Shown here: piece by piece, positions 34,265-41,166 of the stretch
How the letters are laid out: each line of letters starts with the position of its first letter
How positions within the stretch are numbered: the first letter of the stretch is position 1
Origin: an uncultured SAR86 cluster bacterium
GTDB lineage: Bacteria; Pseudomonadota; Gammaproteobacteria; Magnimaribacterales; Magnimaribacteraceae
NCBI GenBank assembly: GCA_902537425.1
Contig: CACBBD010000010.1
Location: forward strand, 1-43,922
DNA: 43,922 nt
Reading direction: 5' to 3'
Program-made: the position numbers and the translations under genes
The notes under the pieces: generated by a model
What the model was told of the DNA's origin: nothing
Databases searched by the model: none
What the model saw: the letters and a program-made list of their open reading frames with translations, nothing else

Positions 34265-35661
34265 AGTTTTGATTTTAAAGTAATTACTTGTACTTGATTA
34301 TCGCGATAAATATTTTTGCTTTTCAATAAAAAGCTTTTGGGCACATGATCTCCTACGATATACACGTTCGTGTTTGTGATATTAGATTCTTCTAAAATGC
34401 TGAATACGCTCTTTAGAAACTTTTTATTAGAAATCAGATTTCCGCAAATAGCTCTATTAGTTTTCGTTTGATTAAAACACTCTAAATAGTCCTTCTCTGA
34501 ATGTATTTTTGTAGGTAGATGACCCTCTATACTTAAATAGTAAAGGAAGAAAGGACTTCTTTGTTCAGATACATTATTGAATACATGCTTGAAAAAAATA
34601 TCATCACATAATGATTTATATGCACCAGAACATTTAGGTAAGGAATCTTTATTTATTCCAGTCATAAAGAAAGTATTTGAAAAACCGATTTTCCTCCACC
34701 ATTCTCGTCTATTAAAGTATCCATTTAAATATGGGTGTGCGGCATAAACTTCATATCCCTTTGATTTTAGAATACTGGGAACACAATTTAATCCAACTAT
34801 ATCTGAAGAGTAATCATTAAATTTAACTCCACAAAGTTCTCTAAACTCAGCGGTTACAGTAGAACCGGTTGCGGCGTCAAGATTTTTGAATTTAATATCA
34901 TAGTTATCATTTAGATTGTCATTCTTAAGATCATTTATCAAAAAAGAATGTACCTTTTCATCTAAACTAAAACCGAGTGATTCAACTATTATTAATATAA
35001 TATTGCTTCTATTATCATCTTCGTACTCATTTTTTAAAAGAATATCATCATAAAAAATGTTTTCCGCCTTTTCATATTTATTTAATGTCTGTAAGACCTT
35101 CATTGAAGAGAGTTCTTGATAATCTATGTAAAAAGAATAAAGAAGAGAGTTGCTAAAGTTCTTCAAAGAAGTTGAAGTAATATTATTTTTCGCGAGCATT
35201 TCTTCGAAGCCTTGATACTTAATTAAATATCTATCCACAGATAAAGTCATTAAAGACAAGGCCAAGCAAACAAAGGATAAAAATTTTAATTTTTGTTCTG
35301 CTACATCACGAATGAGTATGTAAAATGATGCAGACAAACATATTAAAAAAAACTGAAAAATTAGGTAGTAATTGAAGTAAGCATGTGACCTAAAAAACCT
35401 TAAGTTCGTCAAGATGTCAAAAAAATTATGGAAATACAAAAGCCCTACATGGTTAATCAAATCTAAGTTTAAAAAAATAAAAAGGGAAATTGCTCCCATG
35501 ATAGGTCCTATCCAATAAGCAATAGGTATGATTAAAAAAATTTCATAAATAAAATACGATCTAGGGATATTTAAATAGCTCTGAGAGATTACACTTAGGA
35601 TAGTAAAAGAAAATACGATTAAAAGCACAAGAACCAAGTTATATCTTTTTAAATGCTTCAT
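34261..35661 (-). CDS. LtaS/sulfatase-type membrane phosphotransferase or hydrolase
   Basis: A 466-residue protein. Residues 1-150 contain about five membrane helices; the rest is an alkaline-phosphatase-superfamily domain likely in the periplasm. ILIIVESLG (222-230) supplies the metal-binding Glu, AATGSTVTAEFRELCG (263-278) the likely Thr nucleophile, and YIVGDHVP near residue 440 the Asp-His metal pair. The layout matches phosphoglycerol and phosphoethanolamine transferases of the LtaS/OpgB/EptA type. A coupled GDPD-like gene follows. Together they may decorate an envelope glycan or lipid with glycerophosphate; that is inference. Confidence 0.72.
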   Translation of the reverse strand: MKHLKRYNLVLVLLIVFSFTILSVISQSYLNIPRSYFIYEIFLIIPIAYWIGPIMGAISLFIFLNLDLINHVGLLYFHNFFDILTNLRFFRSHAYFNYYLIFQFFLICLSASFYILIRDVAEQKLKFLSFVCLALSLMTLSVDRYLIKYQGFEEMLAKNNITSTSLKNFSNSLLYSFYIDYQELSSMKVLQTLNKYEKAENIFYDDILLKNEYEDDNRSNIILIIVESLGFSLDEKVHSFLINDLKNDNLNDNYDIKFKNLDAATGSTVTAEFRELCGVKFNDYSSDIVGLNCVPSILKSKGYEVYAAHPYLNGYFNRREWWRKIGFSNTFFMTGINKDSLPKCSGAYKSLCDDIFFKHVFNNVSEQRSPFFLYYLSIEGHLPTKIHSEKDYLECFNQTKTNRAICGNLISNKKFLKSVFSILEESNITNTNVYIVGDHVPKSFLLKSKNIYRDNQVQVITLKSKL

Positions 35662-35668
35662 TTAAAAA

Positions 35669-35903
35669 TTATATCAGACGGATTACCTCGGTAGGGGGAG
35701 ATGAATAACTGGAACATATCGAAATATTTTTATATAGCTTCGGTCTTACAGAGAAGGAAAATTTCACTGATCCAGAAAAATCAAAAGAGATGAGGGTTAA
35801 TTCACCAAATTTATTCCCATTCCATAGTTACGTTATCTAAAACCTCTATAAAATCAATGGTTTTAAGGGTATTGAAATAGACTTTGTAACTTCTTTGTAA
35901 CTG
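35669..35903 (-). pseudogene. Possible frame-broken small gene between sulfatase and flavodoxin-like genes
   Basis: In a 248-base gap two overlapping minus-strand frames abut: one from 35903 to a stop at 35811 (includes TLKTIDFIEVLDNVTMEW) and one, in another frame, from about 35827 to a stop at 35669 (includes GNKFGELTLISFDFSG). Each is free of internal stops and has an alternating hydrophobic pattern; a one-base shift near 35815 would join them into about 78 residues. Neither has a convincing start. It is either a decayed gene or chance coding potential. Confidence 0.35.
35811..35825 (-). repeat. Weak guaA 3'-end-like sequence, copy E (doubtful)
   Basis: Minus-strand ATGGAATGGGAATAA agrees with the guaA terminal 15-mer at 12 positions and would encode MEWE-stop. 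It coincides with the suspected frame break at 35.8 kb, so the likeness may instead come from that coding sequence. I include it only as a weak candidate. Confidence 0.25.
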
Positions 35904-35909
35904 TTATTC

Positions 35910-36497
35910 TCAATTACCTTTAAGTCCTAGTTGAAGAACTTTCTCAATCCATCGATCTCGAGTCTTTGGTTTAGAGCCTTTTACCGGAGAAAATTCAGTT
36001 ACCTTAACAGGCTTTACTCCACAGAATCCGAGCGTCGCTTTCTTCAACTGATTGACGCTAGGGGCATTATAAATCCAACGGTAATAGAAAGTTGGGGTAT
36101 CCATAGTAGCTATAATGCGCGCTGATTTTCCTTCAAGATACCCATCCCATCCCATACCGCCAAGCTTCGATTCGTTGTAATCAAAAACAATGGAAGGGAG
36201 AAAAGTTCTATCAATAAACCCTTTTACAAGCGCTGGTAAACCGCCCCACCAAACAGGGTGAAACCAAACCATGTGCTCACATGCTTTAATTTCATCAATA
36301 GCCATCAGCAGATCAGGTTCTAGATCAATGCGCTTCTCATAACCAAACTTAAGATTAGGATTAAATTCCATATCTCTTATGATTATAGTTCTAATGTCGT
36401 ATCCACTTTGAAGTGCGCCTCGCTTGTAAGCATTTACCAGAGAACTGGTAAGTCTGTTGCTATCAGGATGTGCGTCAATTAATAGAATTTTTTTCAT
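35910..36497 (-). CDS. NAD(P)H dehydrogenase (quinone), flavodoxin-fold
   Basis: A 195-residue FMN/FAD oxidoreductase of the MdaB/KefF/NQO1 type. ILLIDAHPDSNRLTSSL (residues 4-20) is the flavin-phosphate loop, and MVWFHPVWWGGLPALVKGFIDR (given in part: HPVWWGGLPA, near 80-90) is the family signature for two-electron quinone reduction. It is probably cytoplasmic and protects against quinone or electrophile stress. The start codon abuts repeat copy C (TAAATG), whose GGGA may serve as ribosome binding site. It lies in the proposed islet chain. Confidence 0.85.
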   Translation of the reverse strand: MKKILLIDAHPDSNRLTSSLVNAYKRGALQSGYDIRTIIIRDMEFNPNLKFGYEKRIDLEPDLLMAIDEIKACEHMVWFHPVWWGGLPALVKGFIDRTFLPSIVFDYNESKLGGMGWDGYLEGKSARIIATMDTPTFYYRWIYNAPSVNQLKKATLGFCGVKPVKVTEFSPVKGSKPKTRDRWIEKVLQLGLKGN

Positions 36498-36512
36498 TTA
36501 TTCCCACTCAAT
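36498..36512 (-). repeat. guaA 3'-end-like repeat, copy C
   Basis: Minus-strand ATTGAGTGGGAATAA matches the guaA terminal 15-mer at 14 of 15 positions and fills the exact space between the stop of the 114-residue gene and the ATG of the quinone reductase gene. It reads IEWE-stop in the frame that corresponds to GuaA. Confidence 0.75.
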
Positions 36513-36857
36513 TTAATCTAATCCTTCAAGATTTCTCATATATTTTAGTTCCTGAGGATCTAAATTTAATTTTTTAACTACTGGATGATTTTCGTCAATC
36601 AATCTCCAAAAAGGAATTTCTTTCCCATGTTCTTCAATTGCTTTCCTGAGAAAGATTCCTGTTGAGACTGGACAAGAATTATCCGCGCCTATTTCTTTTG
36701 CCAAATCTAATCTCATTTCTTTTGAAGTCTTTTGTGCACCTTCAGGAATTTTCTTAATGTATTCAGCTATCTTTTCTGGGGAAGAAATAAGCATTTTCTG
36801 CCCAGCTTTTAAGTCTGAAAAGTTTTTTTCAAGAATTTTTACTATATTTCTAGACAT
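36513..36857 (-). CDS. Alkyltransferase-like (MGMT/ATL-fold) small protein, no active-site cysteine
   Basis: A 114-residue protein. The order IAEYIKKIPEG (31-41), MRLDLAKEIGA (48-58), SCPVSTGIFLRKAIEE (60-75), IPFWRLIDENHP (80-91) and MRNLEGL (106-112) parallels the DNA-binding domain of O6-alkylguanine transferases and ATL proteins. The IPCHRV active-site block is IPFWRLID here, so no methyl-accepting cysteine exists; ATL proteins also lack it and act as damage sensors. I am moderately sure of the fold and unsure of the function. It starts just after repeat copy B. Confidence 0.5.
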   Translation of the reverse strand: MSRNIVKILEKNFSDLKAGQKMLISSPEKIAEYIKKIPEGAQKTSKEMRLDLAKEIGADNSCPVSTGIFLRKAIEEHGKEIPFWRLIDENHPVVKKLNLDPQELKYMRNLEGLD

Positions 36858-36865
36858 TTTCTACC

Positions 36866-36880
36866 TTACTCCCACTCAAT
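36866..36880 (-). repeat. guaA 3'-end repeat, copy B
   Basis: Minus-strand ATTGAGTGGGAGTAA is identical to the last 15 bases of guaA. With the preceding GCAACT it would encode ATIEWE-stop, the same residues as the GuaA C-terminus but with different codons, which suggests a copy from another guaA allele rather than a simple local duplication. It lies nine bases before the ATG of the 114-residue gene. Confidence 0.85.
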
Positions 36881-36971
36881 AGTTGCACAAAACACCACCT
36901 CTGAAACCCCTACTATGACTGTGTTTCCGACCCAGCGCAACAGTACCCTGAATAATGTTTTGTTTTGACAT
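36876..36971 (-). CDS. Possible 31-residue basic small ORF
   Basis: An ATG-started frame of 31 codons in the 260-base gap between the 114-residue and 214-residue genes. The peptide begins MSKQNIIQG and ends RGGVLCNY, is rich in Arg, His and Gly, and its stop codon lies within repeat copy B. Upstream there is a GAGG, but 15 bases away. It may be chance; the surrounding gap, with more G+C than the flanks, holds no other signal I can name. Confidence 0.25.
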   Translation of the reverse strand: MSKQNIIQGTVALGRKHSHSRGFRGGVLCNY

Positions 36972-37117
36972 AACTTCTACTACCTCAACCGGCTCCTGTG
37001 CCTGGCACTTGATTAGTCACGCGAAAGCGCTACTCTGTTTAAAAAATTGAAAAATTAGTATTTCCTGGCTACCGGATACGCTTTTGTTAAATGCGCGGGT
37101 TAAATTCCCAGTATGGA

Positions 37118-37762
37118 TCAATTGGCTGTGATATCTGGTGTTCTCAAAATCTCTTGTTCGTCCACATTCTTTTTCTCAAAGTTATGACTGGGTGTCATGT
37201 TTATAGCTTCATCTGCTTCAGCCATATCAGTCTTCAGCTGTTGAAAAGAATAATGACCATTATGATTTCTAACGGACCTAAAGGTGAAAACGAATATGCC
37301 CCAAAGGTTGAGTACTAAGCATGCGAAAATAACTTCAGGCCTAATCAAGTCACTAAAGAGCGTGTACATGACAAACTGAATCGTTATCTCGGGTATAAAG
37401 GGCAGAATTTTGATCAAAAACCGCGGAGATGCAGGCAAGTAGCAGAGGCTGGTGCCTACAATTATCGCCAAGCTCAGAAAGATAAACTCGAGCTCAAATC
37501 TCGTGACCTTACCTTCAAGTGCACCGTTGAGACCAACGAAAGCCAGCATCAAACAGAAAGCGGCATGTGTCTTGTGGTGTTTAAGATCCCGGTACGAGAT
37601 AAAAGTGTTCAGTCGCTCATTTACAAAAGCCCAGCGAGGAGTCTTCCGATGAAAATCATCGAAGATCTCGAATAGAGCAACCCCCCCATAAAAGATGGCT
37701 TCAAACCACAAAATTATATGGAGTGTTGTTGTTACCGGGAAAAATTCTGTCACTGTCAACAC
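37118..37762 (-). CDS. Membrane protein of different base composition, unrecognised
   Basis: A 214-residue protein with hydrophobic segments at about 12-32, 64-82, 88-108, 115-135 and 140-160, and a polar 50-residue C-terminal tail (likely cytoplasmic, with many Asp and Glu). I do not recognise the family. Its coding sequence is visibly richer in G+C and uses CTC, CGC and GGC codons more than the neighbours, which suggests recent acquisition. It lies between guaA and repeat copy B, so it is the cargo closest to guaA. The region upstream holds a promoter-like repeat cluster. Confidence 0.65.
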   Translation of the reverse strand: MLTVTEFFPVTTTLHIILWFEAIFYGGVALFEIFDDFHRKTPRWAFVNERLNTFISYRDLKHHKTHAAFCLMLAFVGLNGALEGKVTRFELEFIFLSLAIIVGTSLCYLPASPRFLIKILPFIPEITIQFVMYTLFSDLIRPEVIFACLVLNLWGIFVFTFRSVRNHNGHYSFQQLKTDMAEADEAINMTPSHNFEKKNVDEQEILRTPDITAN

Positions 37763-37785
37763 AGGTAATACCTCATAAGGCTAGA

Positions 37786-37838
37786 AATCGAAGGTTTGTT
37801 TAGGAACCTCAAAACTTAATAATTGCAAACCTTCGATT
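37786..37838 (-). promoter_or_regulatory. 13-bp perfect inverted repeat upstream of the 214-residue gene
   Basis: AATCGAAGGTTTG at 37786-37798 and CAAACCTTCGATT at 37826-37838 are exact complements around a 27-base spacer, starting 24 bases before the ATG at 37762. It could form a hairpin in the leader RNA or be an operator. It is too far from a T run to be an obvious terminator. Confidence 0.55.
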
Positions 37839-37911
37839 AAGACAACCCACCATTAAAAACCCCTAGGCGGGAAATTGATCATCAAAACCTTTATGTTTTG
37901 CAGTAAGTGAC

Positions 37912-37998
37912 CAAACTTTGCACTAAAGTTTGTATCTACAGAACAAAGATACTATAAGAATAAGGGTATTGTCAAAAGTTTGTATTAAGTTTGTATCT
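37912..37998 (-). promoter_or_regulatory. Promoter with repeated AAGTTTGTATCT sites
   Basis: The 12-mer AAGTTTGTATCT occurs at 37926-37937 and 37987-37998, with a 10-base copy at 37976-37985. Inside this array, on the minus strand, TTGACA (37975-37970) is followed by possible -10 boxes TAGTAT (15-base spacing) or TATCTT (18). Two dyads overlap: CAAACTTT/AAAGTTTG (37912-37932) and GTATCT/AGATAC (37932-37952). The array looks like a regulated promoter for the 214-residue gene, giving a leader of about 180 bases; integrase arm sites are an alternative. Confidence 0.5.
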
Positions 37999-38036
37999 GA
38001 AGAATCCTTATTTTATAGGGGTTTCAGACGATATTT

Positions 38037-38051
38037 TTACTCCCACTCAAT
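38037..38051 (-). repeat. guaA 3'-end core, copy A (within guaA)
   Basis: The final 15 bases of guaA, ATTGAGTGGGAGTAA, encode IEWE-stop. The guaA 3' end is an established integration hotspot for genomic islands, and copies B, C and D downstream repeat it, so this is the likely attachment core. Confidence 0.75.
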
Positions 38052-39596
38052 TGTAGCTGGTGGTTTACTAGAAATATCATAAGTTACCCGTGATACTTCA
38101 GGAATTTCATTGATAATTCTATTAGAAACTTTTTCTAAGAAAGTATGAGGGAGTTTAGCTGACTTAGCTGTCATAAAATCTATAGTTTCAACTGCTCTTA
38201 GGGCAATGACATATTTATACCGCCTAGAATCCCCTACTACTCCAACGGATTTAACCGGTAAAAATACTGCAAAAGCTTGGCTTACCTTTTCATAATAGCC
38301 GTCTTTAACCAACTCACTAATAAAAATGTCATCGGCTAACTGAAGGATTTTTATATAAGGTCTTTTAATTTCACCAAGAATTCGGACACCTAAACCTGGA
38401 CCTGGAAAAGGGTGTCTAAATAATATCTCTTTTGGTAAACCAAGCTCTAAACCAATCTTTCTGACTTCATCTTTAAATAGATCCTTTAAGGGCTCTATCA
38501 CAGGGAGATTAAGATAACTCGGCAGACCTCCTACATTGTGATGAGATTTTATTACATGCGCTGACCCATTCTTTGTGCCAGCTGATTCAATAACATCAGG
38601 ATAAATTGTTCCCTGTGCTAACCATTGAATTTTTGTATTTCTTTTTGCCTCTTTAAGAAAGACATCTATAAAAGTTTTTCCAATAACTTTGCGTTTCTGC
38701 TCCGGATCTTTTTTTCCTTTCAAATCTCTGAGGAATTGATTGCCGGCATTTGCTCTTTTTACTTTGATTCCAAATTTACCTTTGAAAGTTTCCATGACTT
38801 GGTCGCCTTCATTGAGCCGAAGGAGTCCATTGTCTACAAAGATACAGGTTAACTGATTGCCTATTGCTTTTGAGAGTAATGCTGCAACAACAGCAGAATC
38901 CACGCCTCCTGATAAACCCAATAATACTTCTTGATCACCTACCTGCTCTCTTATTTCACTTACCGCTCGATCAATTATATTTTTAGAATTCCACAAACCT
39001 TTGCACCCTGATATATCTCTAACAAAGTTTTTCAATATCTTTTTGCCTTGAGGTGTATGCGTTACTTCAGGATGAAACTGAAGACCGAATATCTTTTTTG
39101 TTGGATGATGAAAGGCTGCTATGGGACTATTGTTGGTTGTTGCGCAAACCTTAAAATCTTTAGGAAGTTTGGAAACATGGTCTCCATGACTCATCCAAAC
39201 ACTCATTTTCTTTTTATTGATACCTTTAAAAAGTCCTGAACCTTGGCTCTTGAGAAATAAATCCGCATGACCAAATTCTCTTTTATTGGCTAATTCAACT
39301 TTTCCTTTCAGTTGCTTAGCTATAGATTGCATTCCATAACAGATCCCAAGAAGCGGAATACCGAGCTCAAAAACTTTATCATGTACCTTAGGGGAGCCTT
39401 TTTGTTTTACTGTTTCCGGTCCACCAGAGAGAATAATGCCATTGGCATTGAAATCTTTAATAGCTTTGAAAGAGGCTCGGTGACTATATATTTCGCAATA
39501 GACTCCAAGTTCTCTTACTCTTCTGGCAATGAGTTGTGTGTATTGTGAACCAAAATCAATTATTAAAATTTTATCGGCAAGAATGTTCTGTGCCAT
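38037..39596 (-). CDS. guaA: GMP synthase (glutamine-hydrolysing)
   Basis: A 519-residue enzyme that aminates XMP to GMP. The N-terminal amidotransferase domain has the nucleophile Cys86 in GICYGMQ and the His/Glu pair in [10 protein letters not shown] near 172-181. The ATP-pyrophosphatase loop [10 protein letters not shown] is near 225, and the C-terminal dimerisation domain ends in the conserved KPPATIEWE. The length and motifs are canonical. It starts four bases after guaB, forming the usual guaBA operon. Its 3' end appears to serve as an insertion site (see repeats A-D). Confidence 0.97.
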   Translation of the reverse strand: MAQNILADKILIIDFGSQYTQLIARRVRELGVYCEIYSHRASFKAIKDFNANGIILSGGPETVKQKGSPKVHDKVFELGIPLLGICYGMQSIAKQLKGKVELANKREFGHADLFLKSQGSGLFKGINKKKMSVWMSHGDHVSKLPKDFKVCATTNNSPIAAFHHPTKKIFGLQFHPEVTHTPQGKKILKNFVRDISGCKGLWNSKNIIDRAVSEIREQVGDQEVLLGLSGGVDSAVVAALLSKAIGNQLTCIFVDNGLLRLNEGDQVMETFKGKFGIKVKRANAGNQFLRDLKGKKDPEQKRKVIGKTFIDVFLKEAKRNTKIQWLAQGTIYPDVIESAGTKNGSAHVIKSHHNVGGLPSYLNLPVIEPLKDLFKDEVRKIGLELGLPKEILFRHPFPGPGLGVRILGEIKRPYIKILQLADDIFISELVKDGYYEKVSQAFAVFLPVKSVGVVGDSRRYKYVIALRAVETIDFMTAKSAKLPHTFLEKVSNRIINEIPEVSRVTYDISSKPPATIEWE

Positions 39597-39600
39597 AAAA

Positions 39601-41070
39601 TTAGCTCATTCTATAGTTAGGTGCCTCTTTAGTTACACTAACATCATGAACATGGCTTTCATTTACTCCGGCAGAAGTAACCTGAACAAATTTTGGTTTG
39701 GTTCGCATTGACTCAATATCATGTGAACCTGTATAACCCATACTTTGTCTAAGCCCACCGATCATTTGGTGAATAACAGCTTCTAGCCAACCTTTATATG
39801 GAACTCTGCCTTCTATACCTTCAGGTACTAATTTTTCAGTAGCTCCAGCGCTGTCTTGAAAATAACGATCAGAAGAACCTTGATCACCTGACATAGCACC
39901 TATAGAGCCCATGCCTCTGTATGATTTATAACTTCTACCTTGATATAACTCTAATTCTCCAGGAGCTTCTTCAGTTCCAGCAAGTACACTTCCTAACATA
40001 ACAGTGTGACCTCCAGCTGCTATGGCTTTAGCTATATCTCCTGAAAATCTTATTCCACCATCTGCGATGATAGGAATATCTTTTTTAAGCAAAGCACTAG
40101 TTACTTCTGCAACTGCAGAAACTTGAGGTACTCCTACTCCGGTTACGATTCTTGTTGTGCAAATGGAACCTGGCCCAATACCAACTTTTACGGCATCAGC
40201 ACCGGCCTCCACTAGAGCAAGGGCACCCTCACCCGTTGCTATATTGCCTCCAATAATTTGTGTATCTTTAAAGGCTGATTTAACAGCTTTGATTTGTTGC
40301 AAAACACCTTCGGATTGGCCATGAGCGCTATCAAGAACCAAAACATCAACTCCAGCTGCAATTAGCGCTTCACATCTATCTAATGTATCAGCTTTAGTAC
40401 CAATTGCCGCACCTGCAAGTAATCTTCCCTCCTCATCACGTGTAGCGTTGGGAAAATCTAGAGATTTATTGATATCTTTCAAGGTCACTAATCCAGTCAA
40501 AGCAAAAGAATCATCAACAAGTAGAATTTTTTCTATTCTGTTGACTTGTAGCAGAGTCTTAATCACATCAGGACTTTCTCCTTCTCGCGCAGTTATCAAT
40601 TTTTCTTTAGGAGTCATAATTTCTGATACTTGAACTGAATGTTGCTCTTGAAACCTAAAGTCCCTGCTGGTTACAATTCCAACCAAATTTCCATCATCAA
40701 CTACTGGCATGCCAGAAATATTTAATTCGTTGGTCAACTGAATCAATTCACCTACTCTATTATCTGACCTTATAGTGATTGGATCTCTCACAATTCCACT
40801 TTCATATTTTTTAACCTTTCTTACTTCTGCAGCTTGATCTTGAATTGAAAGATTCTTATGAATAATTCCTATACCACCCAATTCGCTCAGCGCTATTCCC
40901 ATACGAGATTCAGTAACTGTATCCATGGCAGCAGAAAGTAATGGAATATTTAAATTGATTTTTTGGGTAAGACGCGTTTTTAAATCTACATCCTTTGGAA
41001 GGATGTCTGAGTGATCAGGCAACAATAGAACATCATCGAATGTGAGTGCTTTGTTTACGATGCGCAACAT
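39601..41070 (-). CDS. guaB: IMP dehydrogenase
   Basis: A 489-residue enzyme that oxidises IMP to XMP with NAD, the first committed step to [13 protein letters not shown] near residues 9-18, two CBS domains at about 90-200 ([18 protein letters not shown] and [15 protein letters not shown]), the catalytic Cys in [13 protein letters not shown] near 300, and [10 protein letters not shown] are all present. I start at the ATG at 41070 ([11 protein letters not shown]), as in E. coli, rather than seven codons upstream. It is divergent from an MFS transporter gene. Confidence 0.96.
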   Translation of the reverse strand: MLRIVNKALTFDDVLLLPDHSDILPKDVDLKTRLTQKINLNIPLLSAAMDTVTESRMGIALSELGGIGIIHKNLSIQDQAAEVRKVKKYESGIVRDPITIRSDNRVGELIQLTNELNISGMPVVDDGNLVGIVTSRDFRFQEQHSVQVSEIMTPKEKLITAREGESPDVIKTLLQVNRIEKILLVDDSFALTGLVTLKDINKSLDFPNATRDEEGRLLAGAAIGTKADTLDRCEALIAAGVDVLVLDSAHGQSEGVLQQIKAVKSAFKDTQIIGGNIATGEGALALVEAGADAVKVGIGPGSICTTRIVTGVGVPQVSAVAEVTSALLKKDIPIIADGGIRFSGDIAKAIAAGGHTVMLGSVLAGTEEAPGELELYQGRSYKSYRGMGSIGAMSGDQGSSDRYFQDSAGATEKLVPEGIEGRVPYKGWLEAVIHQMIGGLRQSMGYTGSHDIESMRTKPKFVQVTSAGVNESHVHDVSVTKEAPNYRMS

Positions 41071-41166
41071 TTTTAAATTATACAGAAACATTTTAAATTT
41101 TCATCTCATAACTTAGATTGTTCTTATTTGACTATCAGTTAAAATACAAAAAATTCAAAAAATTGT

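Noticed and set aside
35811-35903. Remnant of guaA with an internal deletion
   Set aside because: TIDF and MEWE resemble GuaA, but the intervening residues do not, and the frame appears to continue into an unrelated beta-rich segment; kept only as a remark.
36998-37008. GTGCCTGGCAC palindrome as an operator
   Set aside because: It is only 11 bases, has no partner site, and no promoter is visible near it.
37926-37998. AAGTTTGTATCT repeats as a small CRISPR array
   Set aside because: The repeats are only 10-12 bases, unevenly spaced (50 and 11 bases) and overlap a promoter-like sequence; no cas genes are present.
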